Below are positions 1 through 7,373 of a stretch of DNA of 64,000 nucleotides, one piece after another. The stretch covers positions 124,001-188,000 of the forward strand of contig NZ_WTCR01000008.1 of the NCBI RefSeq assembly GCF_009795715.1. The letters are read 5' to 3'. Under the pieces are notes generated by a model. It was not told where the DNA came from. It saw nothing but the letters and a program-made list of their open reading frames with translations, and made no database searches. Both the position numbers and the translations under genes were made by a program. Position 1 is the stretch's first letter, and every line of letters begins with the position of its first letter. This DNA is from Labilibaculum euxinicum. GTDB lineage: Bacteria > Bacteroidota > Bacteroidia > Bacteroidales > Marinifilaceae.

Positions 1-288
1 AAAAGGACAACCTAAATTCCAATTCATTTTTTCATAACCTAAATCTGAAAGATACGTCTCAAAAAATTGAAACTCCTCAACAGATCCACTTAAAAACTGA
101 GGCACCAATCGATTATTTCTCTCCAAAAAAGGTTCTACTTCTCTTTTGTGCGAGGTTCTTATTTCTCCTGAATTTTGAAGAACAAGAAAAGGGGTATAGA
201 ATTCATCTACGCCCCCAATGCATTTTTCATATGCTTGTCGGAACACCCAATCAGTATATCCCTGAAGAGGTGCTAATGAAATTTTCAT
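1..288 (-). CDS. tRNA-dihydrouridine synthase, N-terminal part (cut by window edge)
   Basis: The reading frame starts at an ATG whose complement is at 286-288 and stays open for 96 codons to the window edge. The start MKISLAPLQGYTD and the later WNLGCPF are family signatures of the FMN-dependent Dus TIM-barrel enzymes, which reduce uridine in the tRNA D-loop using NAD(P)H. The LAPLxGxTD strand binds the flavin, and NxGCP precedes the catalytic cysteine region. The active-site cysteine and the C-terminal helical domain lie outside the window, so the subfamily cannot be named. The upstream neighbour on the same strand is the TetR gene, 101 bp away. Confidence 0.88.
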   Translation of the reverse strand, partial: MKISLAPLQGYTDWVFRQAYEKCIGGVDEFYTPFLVLQNSGEIRTSHKREVEPFLERNNRLVPQFLSGSVEEFQFFETYLSDLGYEKMNWNLGCPF

Positions 289-389
289 GTGATTATAATT
301 TCTTGTTTGTCGCTCCCAAATATTTTTGGAAGCAATCGCCTGAATAAATAGTCCAAAATACAGAAGAACTTATTCCTGCAAATATCATT

Positions 390-1016
390 TTATCGTCCAA
401 AACTTAAAACACCCAGTAATTGTTTACGCTGACGATAATAATTAATTCCATCCTCGGTACCAATGCTTTTTACAAATTGATCAATCATTGTATCGTAGAT
501 TGTACCAAACTTAAATCTCTCCGGAGGATATAGTTCAGGATTATGCATGTCTTCAAGTCTCGCCAGATACATCCGTCCAACAATCTCGCTGCTAAGATCA
601 TCGCGATACATGCCTTGAGCTATTCCTTTTTCAACATTTATTTTAATTTTATCAAAAATAAATTCCATCCGCTCATCCATATGCTTTTTATACACTTCCG
701 GGAAATGACTCTCAAATTCCATTGTAACGGATGGTGTTAAATTTTCGAAACGATCATTCATCTCCTGACTTACGATAAATAATATATCAATCGCATTCTG
801 ACCTTCAAAATTGTATTGAGTAAAAATGGACTCAAACGATTTTCGTTCGTATTCAAGAATTTTTTCTACCAACTCCTCTACTGAATCAACAAATTTGGAT
901 ACATCAGATGGCGACACCCCAAAATCTTTAACTTTATCAAAAGAAAAGCCGCTTAAACCATTTTTGAACAAATAAGCCCTTACCTTCTCTATAATATGAA
1001 TAAAATCCTTGTCCAT
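390..1016 (-). CDS. TetR/AcrR-family transcriptional regulator
   Basis: The 208-residue length and two-part organisation suit the TetR family. Residues 1-55 look like the three-helix DNA-binding domain (an IxxxxxxLFxxxGxxxFSFxxV pattern, then VSPSDVSKFVDSVEEL as the recognition region). The remainder is helical and would form the ligand-binding dimer domain. The usual TetR motif is diverged: the glycine and threonine normally seen in the turn are replaced. No effector can be read from sequence. No efflux pump or enzyme cluster sits beside it. It may regulate itself or a distant locus. The family call is by overall pattern and is therefore moderate. Confidence 0.68.
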   Translation of the reverse strand: MDKDFIHIIEKVRAYLFKNGLSGFSFDKVKDFGVSPSDVSKFVDSVEELVEKILEYERKSFESIFTQYNFEGQNAIDILFIVSQEMNDRFENLTPSVTMEFESHFPEVYKKHMDERMEFIFDKIKINVEKGIAQGMYRDDLSSEIVGRMYLARLEDMHNPELYPPERFKFGTIYDTMIDQFVKSIGTEDGINYYRQRKQLLGVLSFGR

Positions 1017-1504
1017 AAACTATTACTGCTAAATAATTAAACTAAATCAAAATCTTTTTGATCCCCTTAAGATAGGCATAAAATTAGGCATTTTTCAATT
1101 GTGAAAGTAAAACAAATTAATATTTTAGTGATTTAAATATCTGTAACTAAAAATTAAGAAAAAGAGAAAATATATTCACAAAGGCAATCGGGGACAAATT
1201 AGCTATCCAAGAGGAATTAGGGTTTTAAAAGATTTTATTACGAAGAACTAAACAGGGCTGAGTGGAGTAATTAATGATAAACCTATTGATGAATTTAATC
1301 CATCTTAACATATCAGACTTTCTGATTTATTTTTTATACTAACTAAGACCTGAAATGAATCACAATAATGCAAATGCAAAAAAAATTAGAGTTCCTCTCC
1401 CAAAAAAAGAAATAACTATTCATTAATAAATGGCGATTCATTTATCAAAATCATTGGTTCATAAAAAAGGATGTGTTTTAACAATAAAAATTAACATCAT
1501 ACAT

Positions 1505-1512
1505 TATCTTTG
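1505..1512 (+). promoter_or_regulatory. -7 box of a promoter for a small transcript
   Basis: TATCTTTG at 1505-1512 matches the Bacteroidota -7 consensus TAnnTTTG exactly. No good TTTG element is visible 18-20 nt upstream; the closest is a TGTTTTA about 25 nt upstream. Transcription would start near 1519. No protein gene follows on this strand for several kilobases, so the promoter would serve the non-coding transcript ending at 1610. Confidence 0.5.
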
Positions 1513-1518
1513 TTGGTG

Positions 1519-1610
1519 AAGAAAGTCTGTTAAACACTTAGGTGATTGATTGTACTAATTCATAAGTAAATTTAAGTAGTAGTTTAGGGCGGCTAGTCAC
1601 CGCCCTTTTT
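1519..1610 (+). ncRNA. Candidate small RNA of about 92 nt
   Basis: A perfect -7 box (1505-1512) and a rho-independent terminator (1587-1610) bracket about 92 nt with no usable reading frame. The interval lies in a 710-bp gene-free region and is oriented opposite to both flanking genes, so it is not an untranslated leader of either. The first 70 nt are AT-rich and likely weakly structured; the strong fold is the terminal hairpin. I do not recognise the family. The start is inferred from promoter spacing and could be several nucleotides off. Confidence 0.45.
1587..1610 (+). terminator. Rho-independent terminator of the small-RNA candidate
   Basis: GGGCGG (1587-1592) pairs with CCGCCC (1600-1605) over a 7-nt loop and is followed by TTTTT. 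The six G/C pairs stand out in AT-rich surroundings. Confidence 0.72.
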
Positions 1611-1726
1611 CTTTTTAGATGCATTTCATTTAAGCAAAAGAAAATCCATTTTGCTCCTTACATGGAAGTATAAACGCTAAAAAAATGCAATTAATTTCAC
1701 CTGTTGCATTTTCCTTAAAAAACAAA

Positions 1727-2251
1727 TTATTTTTTTAATTCATTTTCGATCACCACTTTCATCCCTTCAAACTCTTCCTGATTAAACAATCTGGTGAGAT
1801 AAATAATTTTGCCTTCTTTATTAACAATTACATTACGAGTCACACCACTTTCCTTGTGTGCATACTTAGTAAATATTACTGCCCCTTCATCCAATGCAAC
1901 CGGATAAGTTATTCCTGTTGCGGCTATTAATTTTTCAGCCTTTTCTTGTGGCTCGTCCAAATCTAAAGCATACAAGGCAAAATCCTTCTCTTTATGCTTC
2001 TGCCAAATCTCCTTCTCGATAAACGGCATTTCTTTGCGACAAACTCCACACCAACTAGCCGTAAACTGCAACATCACAACTTTTCCTTTTAAGTCAGACA
2101 ACTTTAATTTACTTCCATCGGTCAAATTCATTTCAAAATCAGGTGCCATATCTCCTACTTTCACTATATACCCTCTGGAATCCTGAACTTGCGCCATTCC
2201 TGAAAAAACCAATCCCATAATAAAACCAATTGTTATAATTACCTTATTCAT
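1727..2251 (-). CDS. Secreted thioredoxin-fold protein (TlpA/ResA-like)
   Basis: The product is 174 residues from the ATG at 2251. I prefer this to an upstream in-frame ATG at 2287 because a signal peptide (MNKVIITIGFIMGLVFSGMAQ) then begins at residue 1. A thioredoxin fold follows: KVGDMAPDFEM at about 31-41 and the active site TASWCGVCRKEM with C68 and C71. CGVC differs from the CGPC of cytoplasmic thioredoxin, as often in periplasmic TlpA/ResA reductases. The likely role is thiol-disulfide exchange outside the cytoplasm, for example in cytochrome c or outer-membrane protein maturation; the substrate is unknown. The gene stands alone, with the sigma-54 regulator 72 bp upstream on the same strand. 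Confidence 0.85.
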   Translation of the reverse strand: MNKVIITIGFIMGLVFSGMAQVQDSRGYIVKVGDMAPDFEMNLTDGSKLKLSDLKGKVVMLQFTASWCGVCRKEMPFIEKEIWQKHKEKDFALYALDLDEPQEKAEKLIAATGITYPVALDEGAVIFTKYAHKESGVTRNVIVNKEGKIIYLTRLFNQEEFEGMKVVIENELKK

Positions 2252-2323
2252 TTCTATTCTCAGATTAAAAAAAATATCAATAAACAAATAAAGATAAAAT
2301 TCAGATAAGCTTTACCATCTACT

Positions 2324-3634
2324 TCATAATTTATAGATCTTAATTTTTCTGTAAAGGGTTTTTCTATCCATATTTAACAAGCGTGCAGCCTTACTTTTAT
2401 TATAATCCGAAATATTTAAAACTCTTTTAATCCTCTCACCTTCGGATTCAAATAAAGGATTTAGATACTCCTGAGTATTTTCATAAAAAGAAGACGGCAA
2501 CTCATTTAAAGTAATTAACTCCCTTTTTGTAAGAAGTGTTGCACGCTGAACGGTATTTTTCATTTCTCTTAAATTACCTGGCCAAGCATAATTAGTAAAA
2601 ACATATTCTACACTTTTATCAAAACCAACTACCGATTTCCCAAGGCTGTTATTTGCCATATTCAAAAAAAATTCTGCAAAATGCATAATATCAGACTTTC
2701 TTTCTCTTAAAGGAGGAACATTAATCTGAAACTCATTTAAGCGATGATATAAATCCTCCCGAAAAGCACCAATCTGCTTCGACTCATTTAAATCCTCATT
2801 TGTTGCAGCCAGAATCCTAACATCAACCGACACCTCTCTATTACTGCCTACATGCTTTACTTTTCTTTCTTGTAAAGCACGCAATAATTGAACTTGCGTA
2901 GAATGATTAAGGTTTCCTACCTCATCCAAAAACAGAACACCTCCATCTGCAGCCTCAAAATGTCCGATTTTATCAGTAACAGCACCTGTAAAAGCACCTT
3001 TTTCATGTCCAAAAAATTCACTCAAAGCCAGCGTCTTTGAAATAGATCCACAATCGACGGCAACAAATGGTTTTTGAGACCTATCACTTTTTTCATGAAT
3101 CATTTTCGCTACAATTTCCTTTCCGGTACCACTCTCACCTACAATTAATACTGACATCAGAGTTGGTGCAATTAAATCAATATGTTTTAGTAATTGCTTC
3201 GATAATTTTCCTTTGCCCTGATAATAATCCTGAATACCTGATGGTACTTGCGATTTCGATTTTACAACGGGATTTTGATGTAAAAGAGCCTTATTAACAA
3301 TATTCAAAACTTCATCGGGTCCAAATGGTTTCGATATAAAATCATAAGCTCCCAATTTAATCGATTTTATTGCAGATGAGATATCTGCATAACTTGTCAT
3401 CATAACCACTACAGTCTTTGGAGTTGTTTTCTTCACAAAACTTATGATTTCCATACCACACACCTCCGGCATCCTCAAATCAGTAAGTACGATATCATAA
3501 AATTTCGACTGAATCTTTTTTTTTGCCTCAACCGATGAAAAACTAGTAGTAACAAAAAACTCTTTTCTCTCAAAAAATTTTTTCAGCATCAAACAAAGTG
3601 TTGCATCATCATCCACAATAAGAATACTATTCAT
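2324..3634 (-). CDS. Sigma-54-dependent response regulator (NtrC/AtoC type)
   Basis: Starting at the ATG at 3634 gives MNSILIVDDDA, the normal beginning of a receiver domain; an ATG at 3661 would add nine residues of poor match. Domains in order: receiver (about 1-120, phospho-acceptor D52 in LTDLRMP, lysine in SKPF), AAA+ ATPase (about 145-380, Walker A GESGTGKE near 166, sigma-54 contact loop GAFTGA at 213-218, Walker B LFLDE), and a C-terminal Fis-type helix-turn-helix ending RKTLYRKI. It would activate sigma-54 promoters after phosphorylation. No histidine kinase is adjacent, so its partner is elsewhere. A palindrome lies directly upstream of its start. Confidence 0.93.
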   Translation of the reverse strand: MNSILIVDDDATLCLMLKKFFERKEFFVTTSFSSVEAKKKIQSKFYDIVLTDLRMPEVCGMEIISFVKKTTPKTVVVMMTSYADISSAIKSIKLGAYDFISKPFGPDEVLNIVNKALLHQNPVVKSKSQVPSGIQDYYQGKGKLSKQLLKHIDLIAPTLMSVLIVGESGTGKEIVAKMIHEKSDRSQKPFVAVDCGSISKTLALSEFFGHEKGAFTGAVTDKIGHFEAADGGVLFLDEVGNLNHSTQVQLLRALQERKVKHVGSNREVSVDVRILAATNEDLNESKQIGAFREDLYHRLNEFQINVPPLRERKSDIMHFAEFFLNMANNSLGKSVVGFDKSVEYVFTNYAWPGNLREMKNTVQRATLLTKRELITLNELPSSFYENTQEYLNPLFESEGERIKRVLNISDYNKSKAARLLNMDRKTLYRKIKIYKL

Positions 3635-3669
3635 ATCATTATAATTGTATATTTTTGCCATATAGCCTG

Positions 3670-3688
3670 TCCCGAAATTTTTTCGGGA
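3670..3688. repeat. TCCCGAAA palindrome upstream of the response regulator
   Basis: TCCCGAAA (3670-3677) and TTTCGGGA (3681-3688) are perfect inverted arms with a 3-nt loop. It lies 9 bp before the upstream ATG (3661) and 36 bp before the preferred start (3634). A near-identical element sits just upstream of nadE at 58964-58981. Confidence 0.6.
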
Positions 3689-3811
3689 GAACTTGCCATA
3701 CTGAAATAATTTCCCTGCGTATCAAAATATCCTTGTCATAGACGTTTTACAATACTGATCAATTTTGTTTTGTAAAATGTAACTCCTCTGATATTTAAAA
3801 GACAACAAGAT

Positions 3812-3852
3812 TACCTCTATCGAAATATTGAAATACAACTTCGATAGAGGTA
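3812..3852. terminator. 13-bp perfect hairpin between two minus-strand genes
   Basis: TACCTCTATCGAA (3812-3824) and TTCGATAGAGGTA (3840-3852) are perfectly complementary around a 15-nt AT-rich loop. It lies 45 bp beyond the stop of the small secreted protein (3897) and before the response regulator. On the minus strand it is followed by AATCTTGTTG, not a clean U tract, so it may be a terminator, an attenuator or an mRNA-end stabiliser. Confidence 0.5.
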
Positions 3853-3896
3853 TAAGCATTAAAAATTTGGGTAAATTGCTTAAATGAATCTATTCC

Positions 3897-4214
3897 TTAA
3901 ACCGCCAGATCTTCCTGTTTTACAAATTCTCCTTTCGCATTGAAATAAACAGCAATATTTCCCTCTGGTTTTGATAAGATAATCTTGTACGATCCATCAT
4001 TTCCAATAAATGATTTAAGAATCGCATAATCTGAATATGATTCCGTAATTGCTGTCTGAACCATTTTAGGAAGTTCTTCAGCTTTTAATTCCTCATATTT
4101 AACATCTTCCTGCACAAAACTTGTCCCTGAAACTAAATTTGCTGCCGAAACTGATGTTGGAATACTTACACTACACATTAATGCTACTGCTGATACAATC
4201 AAAACTCTTTTCAT
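3897..4214 (-). CDS. Small secreted protein, PepSY-like fold candidate
   Basis: The protein is 105 residues. Residues 1-24 form a clear signal peptide ending SVSA-A, giving a mature periplasmic or surface protein of about 80 residues. The remainder (LPKMVQTAITESYSDYAI, then GNDGSYKIILSK and IAVYFNAKGEFV) resembles half of the PepSY-like proteins (DUF2874-type) common in Bacteroidota: a helix with ...AI...YPDY..., then two strands ending in a glycine-containing hairpin. The role of this family is not established. It is transcribed alone: 315 bp of non-coding DNA lies upstream and a strong hairpin lies downstream. Confidence 0.6.
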   Translation of the reverse strand: MKRVLIVSAVALMCSVSIPTSVSAANLVSGTSFVQEDVKYEELKAEELPKMVQTAITESYSDYAILKSFIGNDGSYKIILSKPEGNIAVYFNAKGEFVKQEDLAV

Positions 4215-4529
4215 AACTAATCAATTTTTATATAAATATTAAAATATAATAACATGATCTATTATGAAATTTCTATGCCACAAATGACATACAGCGACAA
4301 GCGACACCGCAAAACACTCTATTTGTGAAAATTACAAATCTTAAATAAATACAAGCATTAATAAACACTTCATCATAAAATTGTAGACTACACAATTATG
4401 TGGGGATAAATTCCACTTTTTATTTACTATAAAATAAATTTACAGCACGTTATTTATTCTTTAGATATAAATTAAAGGGAATTATAAAGAATTGGAGCAA
4501 AGGGTGTATTATAAAGAGCATCTATTCGA
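4215..4529. other. 315-bp intergenic region
   Basis: AT-rich DNA between two minus-strand genes. I find no consensus TAnnTTTG box in the right place, no strong terminator, and no coding frame. It must contain the promoter of the small secreted protein, which I cannot locate. Confidence 0.5.
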
Positions 4530-5045
4530 TTACTTATTTCTTTTAATAATCAAGTTTAGAAAATAATCTTTAGCCTGCAGCTTTTTCTCTTTCAAGTAAA
4601 GAACTACAGCTTTCGATAGTAATTTATCATCAATCAGAAATTTTTTCAGAAGATAAGCAGAACCAGCATACGGCAAGGCTGAAATAAATATATCATTGCG
4701 CTTTACTCTGTCTTTTAAGTTACTTGCAATGTAAATTAGCTTGACTAAAAAATTAACAAGCAGAAATAAAACCGGCGGAGTAAGAACTTTATAATCGACA
4801 ACTCCATGAAAAATGGCATAAGCAATAATTCCAGGAAAAAGCACTGCATCAATTATTCCTGCAATAAAACTCCAAACAACTAAAACAGAACTAACGTATA
4901 ACACTCCAGACAAATTATCATTCACGATAATCTTTACCAGATATTCTTTTTCGTAAACAGTAAAATATTCCTGACGCTCCACATACTTACAAAAACTACT
5001 ACGGGAACAAGCACATTTCTCCTGATATGAAAGCTTTTCCATCAT
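4530..5045 (-). CDS. Membrane protein of unknown function
   Basis: I do not recognise this 171-residue protein. The N-terminal 40 residues are charged and carry a CxCxxxxxC cluster (C12, C14 and C19) that might bind a metal or form disulfides. Two or three hydrophobic segments follow, at about 47-70, 88-108 and a weaker one near 125-135. The C-terminus is strongly basic (LKEKKLQAKDYFLNLIIKRNK). There are two ATG codons in a row (5045 and 5042). The upstream DoxX gene ends 4 bp before it, so the two are almost certainly translated from one mRNA. A link with DoxX, a membrane protein tied to redox or sulfur chemistry in some bacteria, is only suggested by adjacency. Confidence 0.6.
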   Translation of the reverse strand: MMEKLSYQEKCACSRSSFCKYVERQEYFTVYEKEYLVKIIVNDNLSGVLYVSSVLVVWSFIAGIIDAVLFPGIIAYAIFHGVVDYKVLTPPVLFLLVNFLVKLIYIASNLKDRVKRNDIFISALPYAGSAYLLKKFLIDDKLLSKAVVLYLKEKKLQAKDYFLNLIIKRNK

Positions 5046-5049
5046 TAAT

Positions 5050-5472
5050 CTAATCTTCTTTAGAGAAATAGTCCTTATACATCTCCGGCAAATTAGCCCT
5101 ATACATTAATATACAGCTAAAGAGTAATTCAACAACCGCCATTGCAAATAACTGACCTCCATCAGAACTACCATCATATTCAACAACAATACCTACCGAG
5201 GTAAATAAATGAATCCCAATTGCCCCAATCATCAATCCTGAGGTTATTACAGCTGCTGCTTTCCATAAATTAGGTAAAAAAAACAAAATGCCCGTAATCA
5301 ATTCAATTGCTCCAATACCAAACCGTCCCCAAGGTTCCATCCCAATTGCAGAAAAGATATGAACAGCCTCCGGATGACCTGTAAATTTAAAATGTAATGT
5401 TTGAATCAATATAATAGCTGTTACTATTCTTAGCAACATTTCAACAGTTCGATATTTTCGTTTTGGCTTCAA
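5050..5472 (-). CDS. DoxX-family membrane protein
   Basis: Four hydrophobic segments with the DoxX pattern are present: a first helix RIVTAIILIQTLHFKFTG, then GRFGIGAIELITGILFFLP, a third helix, and a C-terminal helix LFAMAVVELLFSCILMYR. DoxX-like proteins are small four-helix inner-membrane proteins whose biochemical roles vary and are mostly unassigned. The frame as given starts at TTG (5472). The first ATG is at 5439 and would give 129 residues starting directly at the first helix; neither has a clear ribosome-binding site. It is the first gene of a two-gene unit with the unknown membrane protein. Confidence 0.78.
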   Translation of the reverse strand: MKPKRKYRTVEMLLRIVTAIILIQTLHFKFTGHPEAVHIFSAIGMEPWGRFGIGAIELITGILFFLPNLWKAAAVITSGLMIGAIGIHLFTSVGIVVEYDGSSDGGQLFAMAVVELLFSCILMYRANLPEMYKDYFSKED

Positions 5473-5663
5473 AATAATTTTTACTTTTTTTTAAAACTAC
5501 AAAAATTGCAAGACGTATTCTAAGTTTCTTATTAAAATGCAAGATAGCTTGAATCACAATCATAAATTGTAAGCTGAATCACATTAAAAAAGACAGAAAC
5601 AATATATGTTATGCATTACAATTATTTAAACTTTGTTTCCTACTTTTAAGCAAAACAAACAAC

Positions 5664-7309
5664 ATGCAAATAAAAACACTACTAACACTAACAATCGCCG
5701 CACTAACAATGGCGTGCAGTTCTTCCGATGAAAGTTTAAAAAATGCAGAATCGGTTATCTCAACAGAGAGAATGATCAATTACATCAAAGAATTGGGATC
5801 TGATGAATATCAAGGACGAAAACCATTTTCTGAAGGTGAAGTAAAAACAATTAACTATATCGCACAGTGGTATAAAGAAATAGGGCTTGATCCAATCAAC
5901 AAGGAATCCTATTTTCAGGACGTTCCATTAGTCGAGATATCACTTACGGCTCCCCAATTTCTTAGTTTAAAATCACCTGACAAAATAAGAAAACTAACCT
6001 ACGGCGAGGATTTTGTCACCTTCTCCCGACGCATTCAGAATGAAATCGCATTAGCAGAATCTGACTTAGTATTTGCAGGCTACGGGATTGTAGCTCCGGA
6101 ATACGGCTGGAACGATTATAAAGATCTGGATGTTAAAGGAAAAACCGTAATTGTTTTGGTGAATGACCCAGGTTTTGGCTCAACTGATAAAAGTTTCTTT
6201 AAGGGCAATGAAATGACATATTATGGCCGGTGGACCTATAAATTCGAGGAAGCAGCCCGTCAAGGGGCCGAAGGAATACTGATTATTCATCAAGACAGAC
6301 CAGTTGGATACCCTTGGTCAGTAGTTTTAAACTCCGCATCGGTTCCGAAATTATATCAGCAAGCTAAGGATAATTATCAATCAAGATGTTTAGTTGAAGG
6401 CTGGATAACTTTTGATGCTGCCAAACAATTATTTGCTGATGCAGATAAGAATCTGGACACTGAGACTCAATTAGCCAAGCAAAAAGAATTTACAGGTTTT
6501 AATTTAAGCACAAAATTAAGTGTTGCTTTTAAAAATTCAGCGCATTTTGACGTTACACACAATGTACTCGGAATAATAAAAGGAACAGATCTGGCAGATG
6601 AATATGTTTTTTATTCTGCACATTGGGATCATCTTGGAATTGGTCCAAAAATGAATGGAGATTCAATTTACAATGGTGCTGTTGACAATGGAACCTCTCT
6701 TGCCTGGATGTTTGAAATTGCCAGAGCTTTTAAAGCCATGCCTCATCAACCTCGCCGGTCAATTGTTTTTTAGCTCCGTCTGCAGAAGAGTCAGGATTAA
6801 ATGGTTCCGGGTTTTATGTAGACAATCCAATTTTTCCGCTAAACAAAACTGTTGCAAATATTAACAATGATCTGATGCTGCCTTATGGGCGCATGAAAGA
6901 TGTAATGATTACAGGATATGGACAATCAGATCTGGAAGACATAGTAAGAATCGAAGCAGAAAAACAAGATAGACATATCCTGCCTGATCCTAATCCTCAA
7001 TCGGGAATGTATTACCGATCGGATCATTTCAGCTTTGCCCGCGTAGGTGTTCCCGCATTATTTGCTCGTGGCAACAACGATAGCAGAGAAAAAGGCATAG
7101 AATACATGTCTGCAAAAGAAAAAGAGTGGCTAAGCAACAATTACCACAAACCTTTTGATGAATACGAAGAATGGTGGAATTTAGATGGTGTTGCCGAAGA
7201 TGCCCGGTTACTTTTTCGCGTTGGCTGGGAACTTGCCAATCAAGATGAATTTCCGAAATGGAAAGACGGATCGGAATTTAAAGCAAGACGAGAAAAAGAT
7301 CTAAAATAA
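5664..7309 (+). pseudogene. M28-family metallopeptidase lipoprotein, interrupted by a one-base frameshift
   Basis: The first frame (5664-6773) encodes a lipoprotein signal (LTMAC, C18), a PA-like insert and the start of the zinc peptidase domain, with ligands H320 (AHWDH) and D341 (AVDNGTS). It stops right after RRSIVF. The next frame continues the family sequence LAPSAEESG (dizinc glutamates) and SDHFSF (last histidine) to the stop at 7309. Adding one T to the six-T run at 6766-6771 restores RSIVFLAPSAEESG, the expected M28 sequence, and a protein of about 548 residues. Everything else is intact, so this is a sequencing or assembly slip, a fresh mutation, or a slippage site. The M28 domain would cleave peptides or amino acids outside the inner membrane. 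Confidence 0.85.
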
Positions 7310-7329
7310 ATTTAGATCCATTAAAAGAA

Positions 7330-7361
7330 ATGAGCTTGATTTATGATAGAATCAAGCTCAT
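7330..7361. terminator. Bidirectional terminator between M28 gene and sdaA
   Basis: ATGAGCTTGATT (7330-7341) and AATCAAGCTCAT (7350-7361) form a perfect 12-bp stem with an 8-nt loop, followed by TTTTATT on the plus strand. The two flanking genes converge here. Confidence 0.82.
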
Positions 7362-7373
7362 TTTATTCGTGTT

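Larger units (their letters stand above)
1017..1726. other. 710-bp region without protein gene
   Basis: No convincing coding frame in either strand. The left part (1017-1500) is very AT-rich. A short direct repeat of TAGGCAT lies around 1073-1091, behind the TetR start. The right part holds the promoter, small-RNA candidate and terminator listed separately. I see no riboswitch that I can name. Confidence 0.6.

Noticed and set aside
1274-1340. A 22-codon frame beginning ATGATAAACC
   Set aside because: Too short, AT-driven and without a ribosome-binding site or homology that I can see.
6766-6772. Classic tandem slippery heptamer for -1 frameshifting
   Set aside because: TTTTTTA is present but not in the codon phase needed for tandem slippage; only single-tRNA P-site slippage before the stop would work.
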